A stretch of 64,000 bases of DNA from an uncultured Acidimicrobiales bacterium (lineage in GTDB: Bacteria > Actinomycetota > Acidimicrobiia > Acidimicrobiales > Bin134): positions 620,001-684,000 of the forward strand of contig OX638344.1 in NCBI GenBank assembly GCA_951813555.1. Reading direction: 5' to 3'. Every line of letters starts with the position of its first letter. Within the stretch, counting starts at the first letter, position 1. The notes beneath the pieces are model-generated. The model did not search any database, was not told the origin of the DNA, and saw only the letters and a list, made by a program, of their open reading frames with translations. Positions 42,279-51,469 of this stretch are shown piece after piece. The position numbers were made by a program, and so were the translations under genes.

Positions 42279-43925
42279 TTATTCGGCTCTTCGCGTTGTC
42301 GACGTGACGCGCACGAAGTGGCGCCAAGCTCGCGGGCGGAGGTTGGCCGATAGCTGTGTGAAGGCCGATCTCGCCTCTGCGGACAGCCATCCTTCGGGGA
42401 GGTATTGCAATGGGATCCCTGGGTCGAGGAAGGGCAGTTCGCGCCATGCGTTGATGTTCGCGACGTATCGGACAAACGCTTCTTCGTCGTCGGAGGGGGC
42501 TTGGCGCCTCTCGAGGTCGTCGGCGAGGTCGAGGTAGTCGCGGTAGGCGGTGTCGATCTGATCCAGATTCCATGCGTTGGCAACGATCGTCTTCATTGAG
42601 CTGAAACCGATGTGGCGCGATTGCCACATGTCGACGTGGCCGCCGAGACCTGCTCTGTCGAGCGCCCGCATCGCTTCGTCGAGAATCCATGCCGGTGCGA
42701 TCATCAGACCGCCGGAGAGCTGGCCGAACCCGAGTGCCTGAAGGCGTGAGCGGATGCGGTATCGCATGCTTCGTACGGCCTCCGGCACGGTGAACGCGGC
42801 AATGACCCAGTGCTCATCGGACATTGCGGGCGGCCCGTCCATGATCCGCCCCGTGCCGTCTCTGAACCATTCGTCGGCCGATTCGGTCAGCGAGTAGCCG
42901 CGCACGGTGCCTTGTGCGGCCCCTAGCAGCTCCCCTTGGCGCTTCATCCGGGAGAGAGCTGAACGGGCCGACGTTTGGCTGACGCCGAGGCTTTCGAGCA
43001 GCACCAGCAGATCGGCGACGCCGATCCAACCGCCGTAGTCGCGGATGAACGATCCGTAGAGGTCGAGGATCCAATCTCGCGGCCCCGGCGATTCCCGGGA
43101 CGAGCGTACGAAGGCGTCGTCACTCATCGCGTTTCGCACCATACTGCCGATGCCGTTGGATCGGTGGTTCTTGGGCCGGAGCAGACAGCCGGCTCCCGGT
43201 ATCTCGGGGGCGCGGCCGAGTTCGGTGAGCATCTGCCAGGCGGTGGCCACGGCTGCGCTGAGCACGGGAATACCGAGTCTGTCCTCTACTACTTGGATCG
43301 CTTCCAGCGACGGCATTTGGACGCACGCGGACAGCACGACGGCGTCGGCGCCGTTGGTGTCGACTTTGTTGATGTGTTGGACGAGGTTCATCGGGTCCTG
43401 GGCCGCGACCTCGAGGTTGTCGGGGATTTCGAGGGCAATGAAGTCCTGGACTTCGATCCCTTCGGAGCGGATGTAGTCGACCACCAACTCGGTGAGCGGG
43501 AGCATGTAGGGGGCGACGACGCCGATCCGGCGTGCGCCGAGATGGTGAAGGGCGTTGATGAGCGCGCCCGCGCTGGTGACGACAGGCGCTGGGGCGCCGT
43601 TGGCGACGGTCATTCCGTGCAACCGCTCGCTCGACTGGCGGTGGTAGCCGTGGCCCGTCGCCATGATCGCGACCAGGCACGCGTATCCCATCACATCGAC
43701 GCCAGCGTCGGAGAGCTCCAACGCGCAGCGGTCGGAGTCGGCGTCCATTGCGGCGAGCTTGTCTTTGCTCACCGTCTTCATCCGCATGCGTGACGAGTGG
43801 AAGGTGAACTCGACGTCGCCGGTGTGCTTGGCGTGGCGCCGAAGCAGGGCGGGGATCTCCGTCTCCATCGTGATGTTGGAGCTGGGGACGATCTGTCCGA
43901 CTCGGAGTCGAGCCGTAGCCCCCAT
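42279..43925 (-). CDS. Maleate cis-trans isomerase fused to a PaaX-type regulator
   Basis: 548 aa in one uninterrupted frame. Residues 1 to about 250 are an Asp/Glu-racemase-fold maleate isomerase (NicE/MaiA type) with VPSSNITMETEI and both catalytic cysteines, Cys83 in YACLVA and Cys201 in LSACVQMP. Residues about 275-548 match PaaX: an N-terminal winged helix (GSFIRDYGGWIGVADLLVLL, then VSQTSARSALSRMKRQGEL) and the C-terminal PaaX domain. The enzyme would turn maleate into fumarate; the rest would bind DNA. An internal ATG (43127) could also make a free regulator, though no ribosome site is obvious. It follows the FAH gene after one base. Confidence 0.85.
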   Translation of the reverse strand: MGATARLRVGQIVPSSNITMETEIPALLRRHAKHTGDVEFTFHSSRMRMKTVSKDKLAAMDADSDRCALELSDAGVDVMGYACLVAIMATGHGYHRQSSERLHGMTVANGAPAPVVTSAGALINALHHLGARRIGVVAPYMLPLTELVVDYIRSEGIEVQDFIALEIPDNLEVAAQDPMNLVQHINKVDTNGADAVVLSACVQMPSLEAIQVVEDRLGIPVLSAAVATAWQMLTELGRAPEIPGAGCLLRPKNHRSNGIGSMVRNAMSDDAFVRSSRESPGPRDWILDLYGSFIRDYGGWIGVADLLVLLESLGVSQTSARSALSRMKRQGELLGAAQGTVRGYSLTESADEWFRDGTGRIMDGPPAMSDEHWVIAAFTVPEAVRSMRYRIRSRLQALGFGQLSGGLMIAPAWILDEAMRALDRAGLGGHVDMWQSRHIGFSSMKTIVANAWNLDQIDTAYRDYLDLADDLERRQAPSDDEEAFVRYVANINAWRELPFLDPGIPLQYLPEGWLSAEARSAFTQLSANLRPRAWRHFVRVTSTTRRAE

Positions 43926-43926
43926 G

Positions 43927-44838
43927 TCAGGCTCCGACGATCGGATGGGTGATGGTGCCGATGCCCTCGACGTGGGCGGAGATGGTGTCGCCCGGCCACA
44001 TCCACTCCTGCGGGTCGCGGCCGGCGCCGACGCCTTCGGGGGTGCCAGTGAGGATGATGTCGCCGGGATCGAGGGTCATGCCCTGGCTGATGTCCTCGAT
44101 CAGGGCCGGGATATTGAAGTACATGTGCCGGGTGTTGGACGACTGCTTGGTCTCGCCGTTCTTGGTAAGCCACAGGTCAAGGGCGTGGGGATCGGCAATC
44201 TCGTCGGCGGTGACGATCCATGGGCCCATCGGCGCGTAGGTGTCCTGCCCCTTCGATACGATCCACTGGCCGGACCGGCGGGCGTCGCGGGCAGACACGT
44301 CGACCATGACGGTGTAGCCGAAGACATGATCCATCGCCTCGGCTGCCCCAACCTGCCGGGCCCTGGTACCGATGACCGCGGCGAGCTCGACTTCCCAGTC
44401 AAGCTGCTGGGTGAGCGCGGGGTTGTGCTGGATCGGCTGGCCCGGCCCTATCACCGTGCTCGGCGGCTTCGAGAAGATCACCGGACGTTCCGGCATCTCC
44501 TTGGCGGTGTCGAGGCTGCGATGCGATTCCTCTGCGTGCTCCGCGTAGTTGAGCCCGATCCCCCACAGGTTCTTGCGCGGCCGGGGGATCGGAGCGAGCA
44601 GGTCGACGTTGGCGAGCGGCGCCGAGACGCCTGGCCGCGTGCGCAGGGCCGTATCGGCGAGCAGCGCGGTGGTGACTGCGACCGCGGCGGGGCCGAGCTC
44701 GATGTAGTCGAGCATGCGGGCTGGGTGTGGCATACCGGCCGCCTCTCCGAGACGGCCGATGTCGACCGCCAATCCGTCGACGACCGCGGCCAGGCGGGCC
44801 TCGGCCTCGACGTTGTGGCGAACGGTTGCGAGCTTCAT
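43927..44838 (-). CDS. FAH-family acylpyruvate hydrolase
   Basis: 303 aa. LWGIGLNYAEHAEESH, DWEVELAAVIG with the metal glutamates, TVMVDVSARDARRSGQ and DIILTGTPEGVG identify the FAH fold. Placed directly after a gentisate-dioxygenase-like gene and before a maleate isomerase, it probably hydrolyses maleylpyruvate or fumarylpyruvate. Direct hydrolysis of maleylpyruvate would give maleate and pyruvate, which explains the isomerase next door. It lies 18 bases after the dioxygenase gene. Confidence 0.86.
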   Translation of the reverse strand: MKLATVRHNVEAEARLAAVVDGLAVDIGRLGEAAGMPHPARMLDYIELGPAAVAVTTALLADTALRTRPGVSAPLANVDLLAPIPRPRKNLWGIGLNYAEHAEESHRSLDTAKEMPERPVIFSKPPSTVIGPGQPIQHNPALTQQLDWEVELAAVIGTRARQVGAAEAMDHVFGYTVMVDVSARDARRSGQWIVSKGQDTYAPMGPWIVTADEIADPHALDLWLTKNGETKQSSNTRHMYFNIPALIEDISQGMTLDPGDIILTGTPEGVGAGRDPQEWMWPGDTISAHVEGIGTITHPIVGA

Positions 44839-44856
44839 TGCGGTTGCCCCTCCGGG

Positions 44857-45978
44857 TCAGTTCTCGGTTATGTATTGGTGGCCGTCGTTCTCGGCCAGGC
44901 CTTCGCTGCGAGAGAAGGCCAGCTTCTCGATCACGGGGAAGTCGTTGAAGCTGAACAGGCAGGCGTCCTCGGATGCGGATGCGTTGGCGTGCTCGCGCCA
45001 CGCCCACGACGGCACGCAGAATATGTCTTTCTCCTGCCAGTCGAATCGCTTCCCCGCTATGACCGAGTGCCCCGAGCCTTTGGCGACCTGGTAGATGATG
45101 TTGCCGGTGCGTCGGTGGGCCTTGGTGGCTTCGCCGGGGCGGAGCATCTGCATGGAGGCCCCCATGGTCGCCATCACATGGCCGCCTGTGTGGGGGTTGG
45201 TGAACCGCATGATGACGCCCTCGAAGGGGTCTCCGTGTCCGACCGAGGCCGCCTTCTGTAGCGCCTCGTAGGTCTCGTCCCAGCCGTAGCGCAGCAACGG
45301 CGAGTACGACTTCTGCCAGCGATACGATGCGGGGAGCAGGCCCGGCGACCCGAACGTCCTGGGCGAGTCGTTGTCGGGGTACAGCGCGGTCTGGTAGTCG
45401 TCGGGGTGGGTCTCGTACCAGTTGGCTTCGAGCGCGTTGACCAGCGGGATGTCGAGGCCGTCCTGCCACAGGCAGATCTCGCCGTCTTTGGCCACGCCGT
45501 GGTCGTGCCAGGTGCCGTTGGGGGTGAGCACGAAGTCGCGCTCGCCAAGGTCGACGTGGTGGCCGTCGACGATGGTGTAGCCGCCGGCGCCTTCCATGAT
45601 GAACCGCAGCGCAGACGCTCCGTGGCGGTGGCCGGGTGCGCGCTCGCCGGGGCGCATCACCTGGATGCCGCTGAAGAGGAGGCCGCAGGCCGCGCTGATG
45701 TCCTTGCGCTGGGGGTTGCGCAGGTACACCACGCGGCGGCCTGCTTCCTCGGGGCTGACAAGATCGAGTGCCCGCAGCGCGCGGCCGCGGAGTTCGGCCC
45801 AGGGCCACAGCACGGGGACGGCGAAGGCGTGGGGCTCCCAGGGCTCGATGTCGTTGGCGACGGTCCAAAGCGCTCCGGCGTCGAGTCGGTCGAGTTCGGC
45901 GTAGTACGCCTCGAGATCCTCGTTGTCCCGGACTCGGGCTCGGCCGAGCTCGGTGTCGCGTTCGTCGAATGTGGTCAT
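44857..45978 (-). CDS. Gentisate 1,2-dioxygenase-like bicupin
   Basis: 373 aa with two cupin domains. The N-terminal cupin has PGERAPGHRHGASALRFIME (His-x-His and Glu) and a later HDHG; the C-terminal cupin has MLRPGEATKAHRRTGNIIYQ. This is the gentisate/salicylate/1-hydroxy-2-naphthoate dioxygenase family, which splits the ring between carboxyl- and hydroxyl-bearing carbons with Fe(II). The ATG at 45978 overlaps the nitrilase stop (ATGA); a longer frame to 46146 runs inside the nitrilase gene. With FAH and maleate isomerase next in line, gentisate or an amino-analogue is the expected substrate. Confidence 0.86.
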   Translation of the reverse strand: MTTFDERDTELGRARVRDNEDLEAYYAELDRLDAGALWTVANDIEPWEPHAFAVPVLWPWAELRGRALRALDLVSPEEAGRRVVYLRNPQRKDISAACGLLFSGIQVMRPGERAPGHRHGASALRFIMEGAGGYTIVDGHHVDLGERDFVLTPNGTWHDHGVAKDGEICLWQDGLDIPLVNALEANWYETHPDDYQTALYPDNDSPRTFGSPGLLPASYRWQKSYSPLLRYGWDETYEALQKAASVGHGDPFEGVIMRFTNPHTGGHVMATMGASMQMLRPGEATKAHRRTGNIIYQVAKGSGHSVIAGKRFDWQEKDIFCVPSWAWREHANASASEDACLFSFNDFPVIEKLAFSRSEGLAENDGHQYITEN

Positions 45979-46997
45979 GGAGAAGCCTCCGGTTCGGGAA
46001 CCGATTCTTCGATGGAAACGGTGAGGTCCACTGGGCCGGCAAACGGCGCTTCGGGGCCCTTCGGCCGGCGATCGACGGCGAAGGAGAAGACGTCGAAGCG
46101 GTTGTAGTGGCCCGTTATGTTGTGCATCTGGGTCGGCTGGACGCATCGGGCCAAGTCGATCTCGGCGCAGGCCATGCCTTCGTCGTCGATGAGCGGCTCG
46201 CCGATCACGGCGCCGTCCGGTCCGATGATCCCCGACCAGGCGGCGCGTTCGCGTTCGAACATGGCCTTCGACTCGGGGGCGAGCGCCACCATCTGGTCAA
46301 TGATCTCTGGCGACAGCGCCGAGCAAGCCGTTATGTTGTAGAGCTTGCCCTCGAACGCGTGGGCCGCGGAGCGGGTTTGGATCGCGGCGGCCATGTCATA
46401 GTCGAGGGGCGCCGTCGGTAGCGACACGTAGGCGGCGACGTGCACGAGCTCGCCTTGTTCGAGGAGGGCGAACCGGGCGAGCGTGTTGGTGTTCTCGCCG
46501 CAGGCCAGCGCCCCGAGGGGGCCGATGTCGGTTTCGTGGACGACGAGGCTGGAGCCGTCGCCCCCGGTCCAGGTGAGCTTCTCGGCCCAGGTGGGGACCA
46601 GCTTGCGGTGCCGGCCGATCAGGCGGCCCCGGTCATCGATCGTGAGCAAGGTGTTAAAGATGGTGCCGGCGCCGATGGGAGACCTCTCGTTGATGCCGAT
46701 GACGACATAGGCCCCGTGGCGCTTGGCCGCGCCGGCGATCGCGCGCACCTCGGGGCCGGTCGCGCTGACCGACGCGTCGTGGAGCCGCTGGAACCACTCG
46801 CCGCCGTCCAGCGGGCTGGTGATCCAGTTCCAGTACGGGTAGCCGGGGACGAAGACCTCGGGGAACGCGATCAGCCGGGCTCCCCGGCGGGCGGCGTCGC
46901 CGATCAGGCCGACCGCTTTAGCAGCGGTCGCCTGGGCGTCTAGGAAGACGGGCGCGGCCTGCACGGCGGCGGCGAGGTACGGCTCAGGGGCGGTCAT
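45975..46997 (-). CDS. Nitrilase superfamily hydrolase
   Basis: 340 aa nitrilase-branch enzyme. The Glu-Lys-Cys triad is visible: Glu in AFPEVFVPGYPYWNW, Lys in HRKLVPTWAEKLTW and Cys in ALACGENTNTLARFA. The length and the YPYW loop fit true nitrilases (nitrile to acid and ammonia) rather than amidases. It may make an aromatic acid for the hydroxylation and ring-cleavage steps encoded around it. It overlaps the P450 stop by one base (TAATG) and the dioxygenase start by four. Confidence 0.88.
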   Translation of the reverse strand: MTAPEPYLAAAVQAAPVFLDAQATAAKAVGLIGDAARRGARLIAFPEVFVPGYPYWNWITSPLDGGEWFQRLHDASVSATGPEVRAIAGAAKRHGAYVVIGINERSPIGAGTIFNTLLTIDDRGRLIGRHRKLVPTWAEKLTWTGGDGSSLVVHETDIGPLGALACGENTNTLARFALLEQGELVHVAAYVSLPTAPLDYDMAAAIQTRSAAHAFEGKLYNITACSALSPEIIDQMVALAPESKAMFERERAAWSGIIGPDGAVIGEPLIDDEGMACAEIDLARCVQPTQMHNITGHYNRFDVFSFAVDRRPKGPEAPFAGPVDLTVSIEESVPEPEASP

Positions 46998-48286
46998 TAG
47001 TTGCCTCGGATCGGATGGAATCGAAGCGGGAGCGACTTGATCCCGTTGATGTGGTTGCTTCGCAGCCGCTCCGGCGGGGCGAGTTGCTCGATGCGCTGGA
47101 TCCGGGTCGCCAGTTCCTCGAGGAAGACCCGCACCTGGAGGCGCGCCAAGTGGGCCCCGAGGCAGAAGTGCGGCCCGCCGCGGCCGAACGATATGTGGTT
47201 GTTGGGGGCGCGGTCGATGCGGAAGGTGTCGGGCTCGTCGAAGTGGGTTTCGTCGCGGTTGCCGGACACGTAGTACATCGCCACCTTGTCGCCGGCGCGG
47301 ATCGCGGCGCCGCCAAGTTCGGTGTCGGCGGTGGCCACCCGGCGCACGAAGTACACCGGCGTCGCCCATCGCACAACTTCGTCGGCAGCGACATGGCTGT
47401 CGAGCGCGTCGTTCCGGTACCGGCTCCACTCCCCAGGGTTGCGGGAGAGGGCAAGCATGCCGTGGGTGAGGGTGTGGCGAGTCGTCTCGTTGCCGGCCAC
47501 TACCAGCATCAGGAAGTAGTTGCAGAACTCCATGTCGTCGAGCGGCCCGCCGTCAGCCGTCCCGAGCGCGAGCGATGTCACGACGTCTTCGACCGGGTCG
47601 GCGGCCCGCGCGGTGCGAAGGGAACGGCCCAGTTCGAACGCCTCGAGCGAGGACGGGTGGCCAAAGGGCATCAGGCGCCGTTCCTCGAGCGGTATCGCTT
47701 GCACGAGGGGGTCGAGGAAAGACGGATCGTCGGAGCCTATGAGGTGATCACTCCACCGGATCATGTCGGCACGGCGTTCGTCGGGCACACCAAGAAGGCG
47801 GCACAAGGTGAGGATCGGCAACTGCTTGCTCAAGGCGGGGACGATGTCGACCTCACCTGTTGCGACGACCTCGTCGATCAGCCGCCCGGCCGTGCAGCGC
47901 GCAAAGGCCTCGAACGCCGAGACGGCGCGGGGAGTGAAGTCCCGCGAAGTCACCTTGCGCATCGAGGTGTGCTGGGGCGGATCCATCTCAAGCAGGGTGC
48001 GCCGGGCGTCGCTCTGGTCATCATCGAAGTCGTCGAGCGAGATCACACCCTCGCGCGACGAAAATGTCGTCGTATCGCGAGAGACGGTCACTATGTCGTC
48101 ATGGCGGGCGACGGCCCAAAACCCCCGTTGACCGTCGAGGCGCTCATTCCAAGCCACCGGCGCTTCGTCACGCAAACGTGCGAATTCCTCGTATGGCGGT
48201 GCCACTACCCACACGTCAGGGTCAGCCAGATTCACCGCCGTGGCGGGACGACCGACCTCGCTCGTTCGGGCCCCCCGAGAGCTCAT
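46997..48286 (-). CDS. Cytochrome P450 (cluster B)
   Basis: 429 aa. MDPPQHTSMRKVTSRDFT, I-helix VAGNETTRHTLTHG, DEVVRWATPVYFVRR (ExxR) and heme loop FGRGGPHFCLGAHLAR are intact. It is the first gene of the leftward operon P450-nitrilase-dioxygenase-FAH-isomerase. It resembles the cluster A P450 more than chance family similarity would require in the C-terminal MSNHINGIKSLPLRF-like ending (LRSNHINGIKSLPLRF against LRSNFISGIKRLPVRV). A ring or side-chain hydroxylase role is inferred. Confidence 0.92.
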   Translation of the reverse strand: MSSRGARTSEVGRPATAVNLADPDVWVVAPPYEEFARLRDEAPVAWNERLDGQRGFWAVARHDDIVTVSRDTTTFSSREGVISLDDFDDDQSDARRTLLEMDPPQHTSMRKVTSRDFTPRAVSAFEAFARCTAGRLIDEVVATGEVDIVPALSKQLPILTLCRLLGVPDERRADMIRWSDHLIGSDDPSFLDPLVQAIPLEERRLMPFGHPSSLEAFELGRSLRTARAADPVEDVVTSLALGTADGGPLDDMEFCNYFLMLVVAGNETTRHTLTHGMLALSRNPGEWSRYRNDALDSHVAADEVVRWATPVYFVRRVATADTELGGAAIRAGDKVAMYYVSGNRDETHFDEPDTFRIDRAPNNHISFGRGGPHFCLGAHLARLQVRVFLEELATRIQRIEQLAPPERLRSNHINGIKSLPLRFHPIRGN

Positions 48287-48445
48287 GGCATTGAGACTAC
48301 TGATATTTTTGCGAACGACGCAATAACATCTATATCTGGATACACATATTTGGTAGATATCCCTTTATCAGATTGGTTAAAGAAAACTTTTGGATCATTT
48401 TGTATTTTTGCGTATCGATAAGATTACGACATAATCTGTCTTTCG
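48287..48445. promoter_or_regulatory. AT-rich divergent control region of cluster B
   Basis: The 159 bases between the two operons are strikingly AT-rich for this window. They hold a perfect inverted repeat TTGCG-N5-CGCAA (48309-48323), an ATATCT/AGATAT pair (48331-48359 region) and a second inverted repeat AGATTA-N5-TAATCT (48421-48437). The last overlaps a CATAAT -10 box (48430-48435) that would start transcription close to the hydrolase ATG at 48446. Two operators point to separate control of the two operons; the PaaX-type domain at 42279 is a candidate regulator. Confidence 0.6.
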
Positions 48446-49261
48446 ATGTCTGGCTGGAATCACACCGACCACATCGGCGGCCCGGTCGCCTGGCGAGAGG
48501 CCGGCGCCGGCCGCCCGGTCGTGTTCCTCCACGGCCTGGGAGGCACTCGCTCGGCTTGGGGTCCACAGCTTCGCGGGCTTGCCGGCCAGTTCCGCTGCAT
48601 CGCCTGGGACATGCCCGGCTACGGCGACTCCGAGGTCGTCGAACCCCTCACCTACGAAGCCGTCGCCGAGCGCCTCGTCGCCTTCCTCGACGTGCTGGGC
48701 ATCGAGCGGGCCGATCTAGTCGGCCTGTCGTTCGGCGGCATGCACGCGCTACACACCGCAATCAGCCACCCCGATCGCGTGGACCGTCTCGTCCTTGCCG
48801 ACACCAGTCCGGCGTTCGGCATGGACGGCACTGCCCGCGAAAGCTGGATCGACGCCCGTCTGGCCCCAATCACCGCCGGCGAGACCCCCGCCGAGTCCGC
48901 AGAACGCATCGTCGACGCCATCACCGCGTCGCCGCTCACGGGCATCATCCGGGACGAGACCGTCGCCGCCTTCGGCCAGATCTCGCCCCGCGGCTTCACC
49001 GCCGCCGTCCACTGCCTCCCCACCAACGATGTCCGCGAGCAACTCGCCTCGATCTCCAACGCCTCGCTCGTCATCGTGGGCGAGCTCGACGAAGAGACGC
49101 CGGTCAGCTACGCCCATCTGATGGCCGAAAGGCTCCCAAACGCCCGCCTAGAAGTTCTGGAGGGCGTCGGGCACCTCTCCCCGGCCGAAGACCCCATCCG
49201 CTTCAACCAGCTGGTCGCCGAGTTCCTATCAGCACCGGCCCAACCATCGGAGAACCCATGA
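48446..49261 (+). CDS. Alpha/beta hydrolase, NicD-like (cluster B)
   Basis: 271 aa. FLHGLGGTRSAWGPQ, nucleophile Ser in LVGLSFGGMHAL, Asp in GELDEETPVSY and His in GVGHLSPAED. It is a clear paralogue of the hydrolase at 21829. It is first in a four-gene operon with the oxygenase, NicX-like dioxygenase and GS-like ligase, all coupled by overlaps or a one-base gap. A deformylase role on N-formylmaleamate-like products fits the NicX neighbour. The mRNA may be almost leaderless. Confidence 0.86.
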   Translation: MSGWNHTDHIGGPVAWREAGAGRPVVFLHGLGGTRSAWGPQLRGLAGQFRCIAWDMPGYGDSEVVEPLTYEAVAERLVAFLDVLGIERADLVGLSFGGMHALHTAISHPDRVDRLVLADTSPAFGMDGTARESWIDARLAPITAGETPAESAERIVDAITASPLTGIIRDETVAAFGQISPRGFTAAVHCLPTNDVREQLASISNASLVIVGELDEETPVSYAHLMAERLPNARLEVLEGVGHLSPAEDPIRFNQLVAEFLSAPAQPSENP

Positions 49262-50421
49262 CCGAGATCCGCACCCCCGAACGCATGAAGATCCTCGACA
49301 AGGTCGTCGAGCTCGGCCCGCTGTTCGCCAAACGCGCCGACGCTATCGACCGCCAGGCCCTCTTCCCGTACGAGAACTGGGATGACCTCACCGCGGCCGG
49401 GCTGCTCGGGATCGTCGTCCCCAAAGAAAACGGCGGACTCGGCGGCGACTTCGTGGGCTATGCGCTCGCCTCGGAAGAACTCGCCCGCCACTGCGCGGCG
49501 ACAGCCCTCACCTTCAACATGCACGTCGCCACGACACTGCTCGTCGGGCCGATCGCCGGGTCGCTCGGCCTCGACAAAGGTGAACAGGCCTTCCTCGACG
49601 CTCGCCGGGAGACCCTGTGGCGCGGCGTCGTCGAAGACCATCACATCCACAGCCAGCCCTTCTCCGAAGGACTCGCCGCCGGCGCAACAGCCGGGTACGC
49701 GACACGAGCCGAACCCGTCGACGGCGGCTACCTTGTCTCCGGCCGCAAGATCTTCGCATCGCTCGCCGGCGCCTCCACCTTCCACAACGTGCTGTGCCAA
49801 GTAGAAGGCGACGAGCGGCTCCGCCTGCTCGGCGTGCCCCACGAAGGCCAGGGCGTCACGATCGAGGGCACTTGGGATCCGCTCGGCATGCGGGGAACCG
49901 ACTCTCGCAACCTGCTGATGGACAGGGCCTTCGTGCCCGCCGAGCACGAGTGGCTGCCGCCCGGGGTGTTCAACCAGTGCGCCGACCGGTTCCCCCACTT
50001 CTTCATGACCCTGTCGTTCACGTACCTCGGCCTGATGCGCGGCATCCTCGACTTCACCGAGGACTACCTCAAAACCGGCGGCCGCCGCGACCATCCGATC
50101 AAGCAGCAGGGATGGGCGGACATGAACATCCGCTACGAGCAGGCCCAAGCCCTATGCTACCGGGTGCTCGCCGACGCCCAGACCGATCCCACCCAAGACA
50201 AGATCACCCGGGCGTGGGCGTCGCTCGTCACCACCATGGAAGGCGCACCCGAGATGGCCTCCATGGCAATCCGCATCTGCGGCGGCCGTTCGATGCTTCG
50301 GCCCAGCTACATCGAGCGGGCCTACCGCGACGCCCGCTGCGGAGCCTCCATGCTGCCGTGGAGCGTCGAGGTCTGCCTTCAGCGCCTCGGTAGGGCTCGC
50401 CTATACGACGGCGAGGAATGA
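49258..50421 (+). CDS. Acyl-CoA-dehydrogenase-fold flavin oxygenase (cluster B)
   Basis: 387 aa paralogue of the protein at 27822. Shared blocks include FVGYALASEEL, RHCAATALTFNMH, IHSQPFSEG, VSGRKIFASL and NPIKQQGW/HPIKQQGWADMN. The C-terminal loop RDARCGASMLPWSVE again lacks the dehydrogenase catalytic base, supporting an FMN/FAD-dependent monooxygenase. A separately encoded flavin reductase would then be needed and is not seen here. The ATG overlaps the hydrolase stop; one base separates it from the NicX-like gene. Confidence 0.8.
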   Translation: MTEIRTPERMKILDKVVELGPLFAKRADAIDRQALFPYENWDDLTAAGLLGIVVPKENGGLGGDFVGYALASEELARHCAATALTFNMHVATTLLVGPIAGSLGLDKGEQAFLDARRETLWRGVVEDHHIHSQPFSEGLAAGATAGYATRAEPVDGGYLVSGRKIFASLAGASTFHNVLCQVEGDERLRLLGVPHEGQGVTIEGTWDPLGMRGTDSRNLLMDRAFVPAEHEWLPPGVFNQCADRFPHFFMTLSFTYLGLMRGILDFTEDYLKTGGRRDHPIKQQGWADMNIRYEQAQALCYRVLADAQTDPTQDKITRAWASLVTTMEGAPEMASMAIRICGGRSMLRPSYIERAYRDARCGASMLPWSVEVCLQRLGRARLYDGEE

Positions 50422-50422
50422 C

Positions 50423-51469
50423 GTGGGCGATCGAGCCGAGTGGCGGTGGGTAAAGCGATACGCCGAGCAGTTCGCAGCATGCGAACTCAAACCAGGCGAG
50501 GTCGCGGTGCTGCTCCACGAGGCCTCCAGCAGCCCCCGCATCGTCGAAACCGCCCGACTCGCCCTGGAGATGAGCAAGGCGGCGGTCGCCGACGTCCGCA
50601 TGCCGACCCCGGCCAACCCCGGGCCGCTCCCCATCCGCTCGACCGGCGCATCCCAGGCCTTGGCCGGCCACCGCTCCGCAGTGGCCGCCTGCGCCGCCGC
50701 CGATTTCGTCGTCGATTGCACCGCCGAAGGCCTGCTCCACGCGCCGGAGCTCGGCGAAATCCTCGACGGCGGAGCCCGAATTCTCATGATCTCGGCTGAG
50801 CATCCGGAAAACGCCGAACGCTGGCCCCACGACCCGGCCTTGAAGGAACGCGTCGATCGCGGCGTAGAACTCATCAACGCCGCCCAGCAGATGACGATCA
50901 TCTCCGACGCCGGCACCGACCTCGTCGTCGACCTCGCCGGCGCGTTCCGTGCCGGCTCCTACGGTTGGTGCAGCGAGCCGGGCACGATCGCCCACTGGCC
51001 CGGAGGCCTCGTGCTCGCCTTTCCCGCGGCCAGCACCGTCAACGGCACCGTCGTGTTGGCACCGGGCGACATCAACCTCACCTTCAACGAGTACCTCCGC
51101 GAGCCGATTACGCTCACACTCGACAACGACTACGTGGTCGACATCGCAGGCGACGGGCACGACGCCGAACTGATGCGGTCGTACCTGGCCGCGTTCGGCG
51201 AAACCGAGGCCTACGCGATCAGCCACATCGGATGGGGCATGAACCCGGTCGCCCGCTGGGAAACCCTTGCCATGTGGGACAAGGCCGCCCTCAACGGCAC
51301 CGAGTTGCGGGCGTTCGCCGGCAATGTCGTGTTCTCCACCGGCGCCAACGAGACAGCAGGCCGGTTCTGCCGCGGCCACTTCGACCTGCCGATGCGCAAC
51401 TGCACCGTCGCGCTCGACGGCGACGTCGTCGTCGACCGCGGCGCCCTGAGATCAGACCTCGCATCGTGA
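50423..51469 (+). CDS. 2,5-dihydroxypyridine 5,6-dioxygenase-like protein (NicX family, cluster B)
   Basis: 348 aa, closely related to the protein at 29030 along its whole length (identical GTIAHWPGGLVLAFPAA and NGTELRAFAGN). The family iron ligands are His268 (SHIGWGM), His319 and Asp321 (CRGHFDLPMRNC). It would open a dihydroxylated nitrogen ring with O2. The GTG start is one base after the oxygenase stop and its stop overlaps the ligase start (GTGA). Confidence 0.82.
   Translation: MGDRAEWRWVKRYAEQFAACELKPGEVAVLLHEASSSPRIVETARLALEMSKAAVADVRMPTPANPGPLPIRSTGASQALAGHRSAVAACAAADFVVDCTAEGLLHAPELGEILDGGARILMISAEHPENAERWPHDPALKERVDRGVELINAAQQMTIISDAGTDLVVDLAGAFRAGSYGWCSEPGTIAHWPGGLVLAFPAASTVNGTVVLAPGDINLTFNEYLREPITLTLDNDYVVDIAGDGHDAELMRSYLAAFGETEAYAISHIGWGMNPVARWETLAMWDKAALNGTELRAFAGNVVFSTGANETAGRFCRGHFDLPMRNCTVALDGDVVVDRGALRSDLAS

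Noticed and set aside
44399..46042. 547-codon reverse open frame opposite the correct frame of the cupin and FAH genes.
   Set aside because: The translation is Arg/Pro-rich without motifs, while the other frame gives clear cupin and FAH proteins.
45975..46997. Assigning the nitrilase as the missing maleamate amidase.
   Set aside because: The CGENTNT active-site context and YPYW loop point to a true nitrilase; amidase activity is only speculation.
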